64,000 nt of DNA from Gamsiella multidivaricata (taxonomy: Eukaryota > Mortierellomycota > Mortierellomycetes > Mortierellales > Mortierellaceae). Below are positions 24,701 to 36,862 of the stretch, piece after piece. Every line of letters starts with the position of its first letter. The first letter of the stretch is position 1. A program made the position numbers and the translations under genes. The DNA is taken from NCBI RefSeq assembly GCF_025024155.1, contig NW_026251736.1, forward strand, positions 310,001-374,000, given 5' to 3'. The notes beneath the pieces were generated by a model, which did no database searches, had not been told where the DNA came from, and saw only the letters and a list, made by a program, of their open reading frames with translations.

Positions 24701-24869
24701 GCAGACAGGGACGTGGGCAGAAACGTTTACGCTGTTTAAGGCGAGGTTTGTCGTGTTTGGTGGGTCATCATCACCGCCAAAGACATTGGAAGAGAGTGAG
24801 GGACGTACGAAGCAGGTGGATATTGCAGACGAATCCGTCGAGGCGCTGCCGCCCTCTGTGGAACTATAG
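21722..24869 (+). CDS. TBC1D13: TBC1D13-type Rab GTPase-activating protein
   Basis: Stimulates GTP hydrolysis by Rab proteins in membrane traffic. I assembled the 5' exons from splice signals: 21722-21741 (MESYIA), 21845-21927 (ISQFEEYLAPGDGQTL), 22022-22062 (GIPDKPGLRQICWK, the conserved start of the TBC fold), 22159-22233 (ILLGYLPPDKSRWDVVL) and 22328 onward (SFVKDLIVDPELEVPSDF). Then come LFLQDNKTLEQIDKDVRR near 22520-22590 and a disordered insertion of about 230 residues. The TBC core resumes at 23385 (AIERILFIYAKLNPGVGYVQ, GMNEILGPLYYLL). After an intron come HAEAESFWLFHLLMAHFRDH and SFRWLTVLCTQEFEVPDVWR. Small final exons give HLRAELLQGDFADNIKLLQ and NYPPVDIQPILCLA. The C-terminal 190 residues are poorly conserved. 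YVQGM supplies the glutamine-finger region; the arginine finger is expected in the insertion-flanking segment. The long insertion is the oddity. Confidence 0.88.
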
Positions 24870-25744
24870 ATCTGACCACATAGAACGCGTTTGGCCACAT
24901 AGAATATAGACAAACTGACAGCGGCGTGAATGGTTATTTTACAAGGCGACATCCCATTGGCTGAGGCATCTGAGGAGCGGGTCTTGAAAAAGAAAAAGAA
25001 AATGAAATAGAGCGTCTTGAATGCTACCCCGCCTCTGCCTCAGTGGACCGAACAGATTGGACTACTGGGCCCTTTTTTCCACACCAATTGAGCGCTGAAG
25101 ACATTTTTATTTAGAGGGTTTTTTTGGTGGAGGTCGCTATCACCGAGACAATATGTAGACTGTGTACTTGATTATGTGCATCGGGCGAGAGATAACGAGA
25201 TAATGAGATCCGTTGTCGTTGAAGGGAAAAAAAGAGGTGCGCTTGGGCCACAGGCAGGGAGAGAACAGAGGCAAGCAAAACGGGGATGGACTGCAAGCAG
25301 CAGAAATAAGGACTGGGCGAGATGGGGGCGGGAGCATTTAGTGTGGATGCCATGGCCACAATCATATGTCTCGAAGTATGCTGAGCGAGAGTGGATGGAT
25401 GGTCTCCCGGAGGGAAGCGAGATGGGGGGGGTCTGCTCTAAAAGGCACAGGGGCGTTCTTTCCTCATGTCCGATACGGACATGGGGATATGGTTTTCACT
25501 TTTCAGGCACGGAGTGGAGCGTTATTTTCAGTTGGCGGAGGTAAATAATAGAAATAATTTGATTTGACTGCCGGATCAAACGGGAAAAGAAGAATCACAC
25601 CATTCATCCGTCTCTTCGTTCGTTAATGCCTTCCCTGCCCTTCCGGCCGGTATATAAACAGCAGCCTGCCTCCCCTTCTTCCTTCCTCTCTTCACCCCAT
25701 CCCCCTCTCCCCCCTCCCCACTCTCCTTGATACCACCCATCACC
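24870..25744. other. Intergenic region upstream of the ADP/ATP carrier
   Basis: No gene is seen. The right part is a promoter and CT-rich leader (about 25670-25740). Open frames at 25111-25548 on both strands are without recognisable family and overlap one another. Confidence 0.5.
25651..25658 (+). promoter_or_regulatory. TATA box of the ADP/ATP carrier gene
   Basis: TATATAAA lies 94 bp upstream of the carrier start codon and is followed by a pyrimidine-rich leader, as is usual for strongly expressed fungal genes. Confidence 0.6.
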
Positions 25745-26966
25745 ATGTCTGCTGCTGTCCAGACCAAGCCCAAGAAGGATGCCAAGGCCTTCGCTGCCGA
25801 TTTCCTCATGGTGAGTTAGCTGACCACGGCTCCGCCTTCGACTTCGACTTTGACCTCAACTTCAACTTCAACTTCACCGACGACGATGATGGCGACTACA
25901 ACCACGGCTACGGCCTCAGTCCTCCTCTCAACCACCCCCGACTATTGCGAATATCTCGTCTATCCCGACTGTCTTCACCGACTTGCCTCACTAGCTTGCC
26001 TACCTATCCGTACCTGAAAAGAAAAAAAAATAGCAAATTTTTCCTCGTGCTAACAAATCCGATTTGATTTGGATCTATGTCACATAGGGAGGTGTCTCTG
26101 CTGCCGTCTCCAAGACCGCTGCTGCCCCCATTGAGCGTATCAAGCTTCTCCTCCAGAACCAGGATGAGATGCTCAAGACCGGCCGTCTCTCCCACCCCTA
26201 CAAGGGCATCACCGACTGCTTCCGTCGTGTCATTGCCGATGAAGGTATCAAGCCTCTCTGGAGAGGAAACACCGCCAACGTCATCCGTTACTTCCCCACC
26301 CAGGCTTTGAACTTCGCCTTCAAGGATTACTTCAAGGCCATGTTCAACTTCAAGAAGGAGAAGGACGGTTACGCCAAGTGGTTCGCTGGTAACATTGCTT
26401 CCGGTGGTGCTGCTGGTGCCTGCTCCCTCCTCTTCGTCTACTCTTTGGACTATGCCCGTACCCGTCTCGCCAACGATGCCAAGGGCAAGAACGGTGGTTC
26501 CCGCCAGTTCAACGGTCTCATTGATGTTTACAAGAAGACCATCGCCACCGACGGTGTTGCTGGTCTCTACCGTGGTTTCCCTCTCTCTGCTTTCGGTATT
26601 ATCATTTACCGTGGTCTGTACTTCGGTCTCTATGATTCCGTCAAGCCTTTGTTGCCCGCCAACCTCCAGGGTTCGTTCATTGCCTCCTTCATTCTCGGAT
26701 TCGGTGTTACCAACTTGGCTGGTCTTGCTTCCTACCCCGTCGATACCGTTCGCAGAAGAATGATGATGACCTCTGGTGAGGCCGTCAAGTACAACTCCTC
26801 GTTCGATGCCTTCAAGCAGATCGTCACCAAGGAGGGTTACAAGTCCCTCTTCAAGGGTGCTGGTGCCAACGTCCTCCGTGCCATCGCTGGTGCTGGTGTC
26901 TTGTCTGGTTACGATCAGCTCCAGGTCATCTTCTTCGGCAAGGCCTACTCTGGCGGCTCCGGATAA
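25745..26966 (+). CDS. AAC: Mitochondrial ADP/ATP carrier
   Basis: Exchanges cytosolic ADP for matrix ATP across the inner mitochondrial membrane. Exon 1 (25745-25810) encodes [20 protein letters not shown] and ends at FLM. A 277-nt intron (25811-26087) follows; exon 2 starts at 26088 with [20 protein letters not shown]. All three mitochondrial-carrier repeats are visible: PIERIK in repeat 1, [10 protein letters not shown] in repeat 2 and [12 protein letters not shown] in repeat 3, the last containing the RRRMMM hexapeptide specific to ADP/ATP carriers. The length of about 314 residues is normal. Codon use is strongly biased to C-ending codons, unlike the neighbours, as in highly expressed genes. 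That bias also opens a long antisense frame (see rejected). An AATAAA lies about 100 bp after the stop, at 27064. Confidence 0.97.
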
Positions 26967-27752
26967 GCGTCCTCTCTCCCTCCCCTCCCTCCTCCCCATC
27001 TTTCATTTCCTGTCATCATTGAACATATCTCTTTTAGACGTCTTGCAAGAGACAACGCCATGCAATAAAAACACACTCATTAATACACATAGCCGCCCAA
27101 TGTGGTCCATGCTTCTTTGGACGTTTTCATTGTCATTCGCCATGCATTTTGTTCATGCCTCATCTCCAAGAACATCATCTTTCTCCTGTCCCTCGGCCCT
27201 TCCCCCTCTTTTGACCGTACATAAATTTTTGTTGTGAGCAGCTCTTATTTCGAAACAAGATGGCTGATGCTTTGCCATATGGGTTGTTCCGTGCGTCGCC
27301 GAGGGATCCGTTAGAGTTTTCTGAGATGGCGTCGGAGTTTTCGACGCTCTGGATAGGGATGCCCCTTTTGGAAAGGCCAACAGCGGGGGGGGGGGGAAGG
27401 GGGACAAAAAAAAAACAAAGTCACCTTGGTCGGAGTTTCCTGCCGGCTGGCTACCTGGGGCTGACAAGAAAAAAAAAAAAAAAAAAAAAAAAAACGTGGC
27501 ATTGGAAGTGAGCTTGAAGAAGAGGTACTACCGTCCCGCACTGTTTCTGTAATGTGCATTGACAATCCTTTTGTCTGCTTACTTCTTCGAAGGCTACTTT
27601 GTACCACCATCACTGTGGGAAAGGATGAATCAGCAATTAAAACGAGGTTTTTTTATTTATTTTTTTTATTTAAGAGTCGATACACGCTTAATGTGTACAT
27701 AGTATGCGATGTGTGAACTGCTCACACCTTGACTGGATCAAAATAGACATGG
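26967..27752. other. Intergenic region with homopolymer tracts
   Basis: This stretch separates the carrier from the convergent FNBP4-like gene. It contains a poly-G run (27387-27396 region), a long poly-A run (about 27470-27494) and T-rich sequence near 27651-27668. Antisense or sense frames here cross these runs and have no recognisable content. Confidence 0.5.
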
Positions 27753-29240
27753 CTACTTGGAATAGGGTCGTCTTTCCCGCCAGTCGCCCCCAAGACTCTG
27801 GCTGTTCGAGCCCGTCATCGCACCAGCAGAAGAAACGTGCTCCCCTCTGTCCTCGTCCTCGTCGCTCTCCTCGTCCTCCATGTCCTTCTCGCTCCATTTT
27901 TGAAGCAAACTGGCCAGCTTCTTGGGCATTACCTTCGCCGCAGATGACGATGGCGATCCTAGCTGAGGTCTACTGCCCAGGGCCGCCCTACGTGATGGAT
28001 GGATGTGTTGGTCGCTAAACACATTATCTTCAGCTGACTTATCCGCCATAATGCTCTCGGCCTTCCTCTTTTTGGTCTTCGTGACGACGCTGCCGCTGCC
28101 GATTGACGTTAGCGGGCTGGATGGCGAGGAAACGTTCCCTTGGCTAGAGCCTCCGGACACAGAGATAACACCTTCTGAACTGGACTCTCCTGCACTCCGA
28201 CTAACTGAAGCATCAGTCGAGTACAAAGTCGGACGTGATGCAAAGAAAGATCTGCTGGTGTTTCTCGAAGAGACCGGAGACCCCGAGGAACGAGGCGGCG
28301 GATCCAGATAATGCAGCAGTTCCTGAGACGGGTACACTGGCGAATATGTTCCCTAAAAGACAAGGCCAACAAATTATGAAGAACGAATCAATTTCAAAGA
28401 ATGATATGGATACAGCCTACGACTAGTAAATTCAAGCCAGGTTGAGCTACTTACCGTCCGGATATGATGGAATCCGTATGCCTCGTCCTCAGTATCCCAA
28501 ACGGCTGTCCAACCACTAGGGGCAGCCATTTGTTCGAGCTCGTATAATTGCTTGATCATCGACCCAACAACTCCTCCGTACGGTGGCAACTCTACAATGC
28601 TGCTTGATCCAGCAATGGACACTGTTCCTGCTCGATCCTTGCCCAAGAAGTAGTGTTCATAAAGACCTCCTTTCTCCCAGTCCCTGATCCTAATGGCAAA
28701 TTCCAACAATCTGCGCTCCAGATCCTTTTGATCAATCGAGATCGACGGCAGTAGCCATAGGTGGTACATCTGAGTGTAAATGGTTTTGGTATCTCGAGAA
28801 GCCAGCTCTAGAACGCTTTCACCATCGTCAGCTTGTATTGTTGGTAATGACGGAGGTGGTGGTGGAGGCACAACACAATCGACTGTAGGTGGAGTTGATG
28901 GCGGTGATGGAGGAGGTGGCGCCGCCTGTGCCTGATCCTCTGGTGGACATGGGATAGCATCAATCTCCTTCAAGAACGACAAGAATCCGAGATCATCAAC
29001 ACTGGTATCGCCTGCGGTAGCAGCAATTGGTCCATCAGTTGTCCTCTGTGTCGACTCTGAATTATCTTTTGAGGGTGATGTTTCTGTAGAAGCGGCAAAG
29101 CTCTGGATGTCCTTCAGGGCGGCCAGCACAAAGTCGTTGTCGACATCGTCCTTGGTCTGCGGGACATGGCGCCTCGTTGAAGGGGTCTTCTGCTCGGTCT
29201 CAGAGTCTGAATCGCTGGCGTAGTTGACGAGGACATTCAT
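27753..29240 (-). CDS. WW-domain protein resembling FNBP4
   Basis: Start ATG 29240-29238 gives MNVLVNYASDSDSETEQKTP, an acidic serine-rich opening seen in several nuclear WW proteins. Residues about 100-150 are proline-rich (PPPPPSPP-type runs). A helical segment (YTQMYHLWLLPSI, LERRLLEFAIRIRDWEKGGL) precedes a WW domain split by an intron: GWTAVWDTEDEAYGFHHI in exon 1 (donor gtaagt near 28455), then GTYSPVYPSQE in exon 2 (28355 down). The spacing of the first Trp, the aromatic pair and the final Pro fits a WW fold, though Tyr-Gly-Phe replaces the usual YY(Y/F). The C-terminus has a basic KTKKRKAES motif and MPKKLASLLQKWSEKD, similar to the C-terminal block of formin-binding protein 4. The family is poorly studied and is linked to pre-mRNA processing. 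The name is tentative. Confidence 0.6.
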
Positions 29241-29390
29241 GGCCAGTGCAGATCAAGGTCGTTCGAGAACTGTTCCTCGAATGGCGTAAAAGAACGCAAG
29301 TCCGTTTGTGCTTCTGCAAGTGATTTTCCTGAGAGTGTTGATCAAGAAGAGACCAGGGGGGGAAGAGTAAAGAAAAGAAGGTTTGCATTC
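29241..29390. promoter_or_regulatory. Short bidirectional promoter, FNBP4-like/WDR81
   Basis: Only 150 bp separate the two divergent start codons, so the promoters must overlap. No TATA box is evident. Confidence 0.5.
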
Positions 29391-32300
29391 ATGACAGCCA
29401 GTCACAACCAACGTGCATGGGAGGAGCATGCAACCTTGGGAGTACCCCATTCTATTCCCCCTTCGCCCCATTACCTTCTACTAGAACAGGCCAGGAAACA
29501 AGTACTCGCCATGTTTGGCACCGGTCTGGACGCACAGGAATTGATCGCTCTCATCGAACGTGACCTTCACTTGCATGTCGCCTTCCCTTGCTTCCCACTC
29601 GAGTCTCCCCTGGGCCACACCGCCTGCTGTGTGGTAAGGTTCTCTTTGCAGAGCGGAACTACAGCCCATATTATCTTTTTAACTGATATGACCGTGATTG
29701 TATGGGTTAACGTCAAAGTGTACATTGGTGTATTTAGGTGCAAAAAGCATGGCTCGATCAATTACACAACGGAACTGCAACGAGTCTTTATGAGAGCGCG
29801 TCGCCTAGCAGAAGTGGCTCAGCTTCAAGCACGACAGTAGGGAGCGCAGGCGCAGCTGGAACAGCAACTTCAGGAGGAGAGGTTAATGTCTTTATTAATG
29901 TGATCTCAAAGACGAAGCCATTGCAGCAGGACAATTGGACGAGGTACTGACGACTGTTCTGGGCGGTTGCACGATTCGATTTGATAAGGAACGCAAGACG
30001 GATGATGCCATCGGACTAAACAGCGCCATTATTACCATTACCGCATAGAGCTCGTGTGTTTGAACCTGCAAAAGGAAAGGCCCTCTCAAATTCGGCTCAA
30101 CCAGTCCAAAAATCGTATACGACGCTGACCTCAATATCGACAAATGATGACTGGAATCTTACTGGAGAGGCGTATCTGAGGGAACTATTGACCATGGATG
30201 TAAACACCGCGTTCAAGACCGAACCCCCAAGTGCAGAGATTCATCCCGACTATAGCACATTTCGACCGATACTTGAAAGCGAAGATAATGAAGAGAACAC
30301 AGAACTAACCCTTCAGAACGACGGCATCAGGATGGGCGCGCGGAATCGCAACAGAAAACTCATAGAACATGTTTTGGACACCCTATACCCCACCACTCTA
30401 CGATACAGGGTGGTGCACCCATCTGAGGACGATAGCTGCAGCGCTTCAAGATTGGTTCCAATGGAGAGGAGTGTGGGCAGCATGGCTCAGCCAATACCGG
30501 CAAACATTGCAGCAGCAACAGTCATCATCGAGTCCGACGATGCACATTACTGTCTTTCGCCGCACCGTTCAGGAGGAGCAACCGGACTAACGACGTTGCA
30601 AGACCTACTGCGGTTTAATCCTGGCAACCTCAATACGTCGCTTAAAAAGGGATTTTTAGTGTTCCAGCTATTGACGGCGGTCAAAGGACTGCATCAAAAG
30701 GGACTCATTCACGGCAGCCTGAGGCCTTCAAATATCTATATCGATGAGAACTTGTGGATCAAACTGACGGGAATCAAGTGCTCTGCGCCCTACCAGAACA
30801 CCTCCGAGGCAAGGGATGCACGTGAGGGAGACTTGAGGGAATCATTAGGTTGGAGGTTACCAAAAGGTTTGTTGTATCTCTTGACTGTTCAAATTATTAA
30901 TAAAGCGGCGAGTAGTTGCAGTTCTGACAGCAAGCGTTCTGCCGATAGAAATTCAAGAAGAGTCGACTGTCATGAAATGGGCCAAGGGCGAGATATCCAA
31001 TTTCACATATTTGATGATCCTTAACCACGCGGCAGGTACGATGGTTGAATTTGCTTCTTCCTTCTCTTCTTCTGTATTGCCTGCTTGCGATACCATCCGC
31101 GCTAAACACGTCTCATTGCTCTTTGTACAGGCCGCAGGCCAGGTGACCCTAACGTTCATCCCATCTTTCCTTGGGTTACCGACTTTACTGGATCGAAATT
31201 GGAACATGGCTGGAGAGACTTTACGAAGACCAAGTTCCGACTCAACAAGGGCGACGAGCAGTTGGATGTGACTTTCGACGGGCCTATTCCGCACCATATT
31301 ACTGATATTTTGTCCGACATCACCTACTACGTCTACATGGCTCGCCAGATCCCTATCCCGGTCCTATGCCAGTTCGTAAGGTCTAAATACGAAGCAAACG
31401 AATATCCCTCGTCCATACAGAGGCTGTATGAGTGGACCCCTGACGAATGCATTCCTGAATTCTACACGGATCCCAACATTTTTAAATCGATCCATGCAGA
31501 TATGCCCGACATGGCCCTGCCTGCATGGGCCAAGACGCCAGAGGACTTCATCTGCGCTCACCGCGAGGCACTGGAGAGCGACTACGTTTCGAAGTATTTG
31601 CACGAGTGGATCAACTTGACGTTTGGGTGCAAACTATCTGGTCCAAGGGCGATAGAAGCCAAGAACGTTGCCTTATCTTTATTCCCAGGACAAAACGCGT
31701 TCATGAAGCATGGGATCATTCAACTATTCACTGATCCTCACCCACAGCGTATATGCAATTGGTCGCTTTCCAAAGCGTAAGCATTCCAACAAGATCATCT
31801 GGGTGGTGTTAATCCTTGATAACAAAGGCGTAACTCATCTTTCCGTCCATTGTAATGGTTATTATAGTGATTTTTTTAAACCCCTGGATAGAAACCAGAC
31901 AGCACTTGAGAAGGCGTCTAAGATCATCAAACGGAGAAGTGCATATCGACCGCAGAACGATCGTCCTCAGTTTGTGGACAAGGTGTCTGATCTTTTATTC
32001 CGACCAGCAGGACCAACCCGCTCAAAATCACTGCGCCAGCAACCCGGATCGAGACCGATCTCCATCGTGGTCAGCAACAACGCCCATGAAAGAGAACCAT
32101 CCAGTTCAGGACAGACTATTGTGTCTCCTCCGACAAACGGCCTCCTCTCTCCTATCAACTCTATCGCTCAGGATACCAATCTTGCTCTGGCCTCCACAAG
32201 GCCGGAAGCACTCATCCAGTTCATTCAGTCCGAATCCATTGAGCTTTCGAAGGATCTGCAGGAGACGTTTACAGAGGAACTTGAGCATTTTGAAAAGTCG

Positions 32301-35300
32301 TTTCAATTCGGATCAAAATATAACTTCATGAACGGAAACCCAGCTCGCGCACAAATCCTGTCCGACACGCCAGCGCTGGAGACGAACAATTCCGATATTA
32401 GGGAGGAGGACTCATTCGAATACATGCAGAGCTGGGACGTATACTGCCTAGGAGAAGTGTTCAAGCAGATCTATCTGGCGGAGGAAATCCCGAACAACAG
32501 CATCGCTATGGCCTCGAGGCCAGAATTATCTATCATGGATCTTACAAAGTCACAGCAGGTATGCATGGATGTTTCTCTGCATGATTGTTTATGAATATGG
32601 CAAGTACATTGGTTAAAAAAAAAAAAAAAAAAAAAAAAACCCCCTCTGAAGCTACAATGCTGTTCATTGAAAAAATGTACCTAGATGCCCGTTGCCGTCA
32701 GCGGAACAATATCGGCCATGCTCAGCAGCAACTGGAGATTGAGACCTAAAATCGAGAGTATTCTTCAGAAATCAATACCCGCACTCTCGTTCAACTCTCC
32801 TACCATCTCCATGTTTGTTCCGACCCTGATTGCAGAGATTTACGAATTCTTGGCAATGTTCTATATCTGGTACGGATTCTCGTGGATAGTTTATTGAATG
32901 CAACTATGCTTGTTTACGTATAATCAACTCGCTCAGTACTAAAAAAAAACCTTTATTTAATAGTCCCGAAAGCACTCAGATGGACTTGGCGAACAAATGG
33001 ATCGATCGGATATGCACATTCGAGGATGAGACGTTTGAGATTGCTTTACCCGTTTTTGTCCATCTCTTTACGGACGAGGAGACAAGGGTGAGCGCACTCA
33101 GCCTATTTCCGAAACTTGGGCAAAGGCTTGGAACAAAGCGAACAAAGGCCTTTTTGCTCAAACCGATCATTGCCTTGTTTGAGGTAAATGAATAGCTGTA
33201 CATTTGATGATAAAACAGGCGCGGAAAATTATTTGGTGCTAAACATTCTTCCTGCGGTTTGCAACCAGACTTCAAAACCCACTCTACCTCCGGAGCTGTT
33301 CAGGCCGTCTACGTTTACAGAGTTCTTGCGGCGATTCAGCACAAGCACCTTCTTGAAGCAACTGTTTCCATATTATCTTGACGCTCTTATTGCAGACTAC
33401 GGACCCGGTGACATAGTATCCGATGACAATTCATCTGCATCCTCGGCAGTGATTTCCGATAGCGCAGGGCCCTCTACAACGCCAACTATCACGCCAGAAG
33501 AAGAATCCGCTAGAAAACTTACCCACGAAAGCATTCCAAAACTGGCCAAAGTTTCCAGTGATGCCTTTGTCGGCATTTGGTATGTCTCTGCTTTTCTAAA
33601 CGGCAGTCGACGTCCACCATACTGCAAGAGGATGAATTCTGACTTTGCTCGCTTTACATTAACTAGTCGATCCATTGGTCCAATATTGACCTCGAAGCAT
33701 GTTATGAGGCCCTTTTCAAGACTGGCATATAAGGATCCTGTCTCTTTGCCATTGCTGAAGGAGACAATGGGTGGAATAGCACAGGAGTTTGGATCAACAT
33801 TTGCCCTGGTGCAGTTCAGCCATATCATGCACCTCATTGACTCAGCCTGGAAGACCTTTACATCGAGGACCAACAATACTTTGAAGAATCTGCTGGGGAT
33901 GCTTGGATCTGTAAGCTTGAAAACATGTGTACTTTGCGCGCTGATGCACCTGTCATCGAGGCCTGAGGTATTGATGAATCTCCTCCTGTTATTTACTAGC
34001 TGGTCCCGCACATGTACGATACCCAGCTCGTGACAGAACTGAAAAATGGCGGGTCAGACCTTTTATACCGCTTGCTTGAGCTGAGTCCAAGTAGAACTAC
34101 CACCCGAAACGATTCACAGGCGAGTCCAAGGCTTGCCGTCAGCCGAAAGGCGATGGATTTGATTCTACAGCTTAGTTTCTCTCTAACCAGAGCGGACTGG
34201 GAGAAGCATGTAAGTGTTCACTACGGTATGAGGACAGATATTCGAATGAAGTAGTGGCGAGTAACGATATTGACTGCGGTATTGCTTTGCATAATATTAG
34301 ATTGCCCCTATTCTTCAAAAGTACTTCTCAGGATTCGGGCCCGAAATCGATGAGTTGAGTACTAAGGCAGCCACTGCCATGGATATCAAGAAGAATGAGC
34401 AGGTAGGTACCGATTGCTTTGATATTGTTATGGCATATTGAACTGAATGTAAAGCTGATAGGACTGATTAATGGTATTGTATGTTAGATGATGTACGCGT
34501 ATGGCCAGCTGTGCTCCTGTGTGGGACAAGATGCTATGCAGAGCATGATCCCGGCAAGGTAAATGCGCCTTTCATGGCTACAGCAGCAGTCGCAGCTGCT
34601 CTGTGTATCCTGGCTTACCGATTTGATTTTGTCTCTTTACTCTAGTGATGCTATCGAGCGACTGATCGCAGCCAGACTGGCCTCCAAGGAGTTTGGGAAC
34701 TCGCCGCTACGTTCACTTGGTAGCATCACGGCCCAGGGGAAGTTTGTCCTCACCGCATCTTCGTCGACATTCTGGCAACAACAGAAAACTCAGCAGACTA
34801 AAGAGCTTGCCATTGCCAAGAAGACGCCGTTTTCCACCAAGGATCTCTGGTCTGCCACCTCGGCAGGCATGTCTAAGGCGCTATCTCTCTTTGAATCTAC
34901 CAAGAATAGGTCGCAGTCGGTGTCCTCTGGAAGCCAAGGGAACGGATATAACGTCTTGCCTTCAGCGACATCCACACTGGCCTCTGTTTCTACTTCGATG
35001 CCTGCGAATACGTTGACGGCATCAATGAGTATATTATCCTCAGTCGGGACTTCCGTACCATCCAAAGACTATGGGCCGATTGAAAGAGCCAGTGATAACG
35101 CGCCTGGAAACCAGGATGCTATGAAATCGTCAGCAGAGGTCTTACCACCAGTTTCACTGTCGCCTGTCCTTGGCGCGGCCCCCGCGAGGAAGAATCGACA
35201 GAGCTTTGGATCTCCCGGTAAAGCTAAAACAGCAGCCAGGCTTGAACAACTGAGGTATATGGCTGATTGATCAACATCAGTACTTTAGGCTACTTACTGA

Positions 35301-36661
35301 GTCTTGGGCGGATAAATGCTGACATGCGTTCCGTGGTCTTTGCACCTCCTATAGTAATTGGAATCGGTTTCTGTCAACAAACCAAGAAGAGATGGCCAAA
35401 TCCATGCAGTTTGCGTTCAACGACTGGAAGCTGGAGGGGCTAGAAGGCCATACATCTGGTATCAGGGTCATCGGAGCCAATGAGTACCAGCGCATCTTGG
35501 CAACAGGTTCCAAAGACCGGACGGTGAAATTGTGGTCGCTGGATATTCATAAAACGATCGAGAACCCAGACTATGCCGATGCTGGATCAGGATGTCTGAT
35601 GACTTATAACGGGCATCGTCGAGGAGCTATTTACGATCTCCATTTTGCCACTGGAGGAGGATCATTTGGTATTGGAGACATCGTCGCCAGCTGCGATGGG
35701 CAGATCCATGTAAGTCCCGCCTACCTCTCGTATTTTAGATACTTGTGTCAGCTGCTGATCATATTCAGATTTGTAGTTCTTATATGCCTCTTGTTCCGTT
35801 CTACTTAGCTGTGGGAGCCGGAAACAGGAAAGACACTGTACCAGTTTAACACGGGTAAGGCTCCTGTTGTCACCATGGTGCCGATTCATCGCTCGAGATA
35901 CATTGTTGCAGGCCTAGTGGACAGCACGATCAGCTTCTTGGATAGCCATACACACCTGAATCTACACAGTTGGCGCACAACATGTTACCAAGGAATAGCT
36001 ATCAAGACTGTGGCGACCAATCCTGCCGAGACACTGATCGCCACAGGCTTCTCCAATGGAACTGTATCGCTGCTTGAATCACGGACGGGTACCCTAGTCG
36101 GTAACTGGCGGGCGTCTGATAATGAAATCACACAGGTACTAGGCTGTTCCATCGTATTTTCTTAACTTCATATTGCTCAGGTTGTTGTTGTTGTAAAAGA
36201 GCATAACCATTGTATTACATCTTGGCTTATAGATGAAGTTTTACACGAATGATATTCTGATCACTTCGGCATCGGCAGACCACATGGTGTGTATTTGGAA
36301 CGTGCATACATTAACGCTGATAAAGTCCATCCGGGGCACGTCCGAGATCGTATCGCTGGAGATCTTCAAGGACGAGATCATTACGATGCATCATAACAAT
36401 TCAATCTCGTTCACACCTATCAATGACGATGTAAGTGAAGCCTGCAGAGCAGCTTTTTTTTCTCGTGGTGAAATGGGATAATGTATGCTTGCTATAATTT
36501 AAACTGGCGCTGTTTATTTTTTCTTTCGATAGTCATTGGCGTACACGTCCAAGTTCAAGAGCTCGGCAATTCGGTCATCGATCTCATGTATCAGCATCTT
36601 ACCCATGAACCAGTTACTGGTGTTGGGATGCATGGAGGGCGACTTGTATTTGTATTCATGA
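29391..36661 (+). CDS. WDR81: WDR81 homologue: pseudokinase, BEACH and WD40 protein
   Basis: In animals WDR81 acts with WDR91 on endosomes to restrain PI3-kinase activity. Start ATG 29391. The N-terminus (DAQELIALIERDLHLHV) continues after an intron (VVQKAWLDQLHNG) and, across a second intron ending at cgcatag near 30043, gives NWTRARVFEPAKG. A kinase-like lobe follows at about 30550-30800 with GLIHGSLRPSNIYIDENLWI: the HRD catalytic triad reads HGS, so catalysis is unlikely. The BEACH domain spans about 31130-31690 (RLNKGDEQLDVTFDG, ITDILSDITYYVYMARQIP, NWTPDECIPEFYTDP-type WTPDECIPEFYTDPNIF). A long helical region with many introns follows. WD40 repeats occupy about 35400-36661 (RILATGSKDRTVKLWSLDI; LITSASADHMVCIWNVHT), ending MEGDLYLYS with TGA 36659-36661. 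One intron holds a 26-nt poly-A run (32613-32639). Exon ends in the middle third are not resolved. Confidence 0.88.
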
Positions 36662-36862
36662 TAGTGCTGTAGGGATTTATTGAAAGATCAAAACAATAAA
36701 GCCGCCTGCAAAAAAGAACTCAAGTGTTCCAAACCTGGAGCAGTTTGCTATCTTTGGTTGAAGCAAAGAAAACCATAGACAAGTGCGGGTGGAATGGAAC
36801 AATGTGGAAAAAGAAAAAAAAAGAAAAGACCTCAGAGCGGTTCCTGCCTGACCCTTAGCCCT
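36662..36862. other. Short convergent 3' intergenic spacer
   Basis: About 200 bp between the WDR81 stop and the MATH/BTB stop. It holds an A-rich run and AATAAA-like sequence near 36696, consistent with overlapping 3' ends. Confidence 0.4.

Noticed and set aside
26004..26999. 331-codon open frame antisense to the ADP/ATP carrier
   Set aside because: It mirrors the strongly biased codons of the carrier gene and its product is Gly/Thr/Val/Glu-rich without any family. The sense gene is certain.
29889..29918. A 30-nt intron (GTTAAT...TCAAAG) in the WDR81 N-terminus
   Set aside because: The frame stays open without it and the unspliced reading leads correctly into NWTRARVFEPAKG.
31020..31130. 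Stop codon after FHIFDDP in WDR81 as a possible gene break
   Set aside because: Splice signals around 31021-31130 remove the interval and the BEACH domain follows in frame, so it is an intron, not a lesion.
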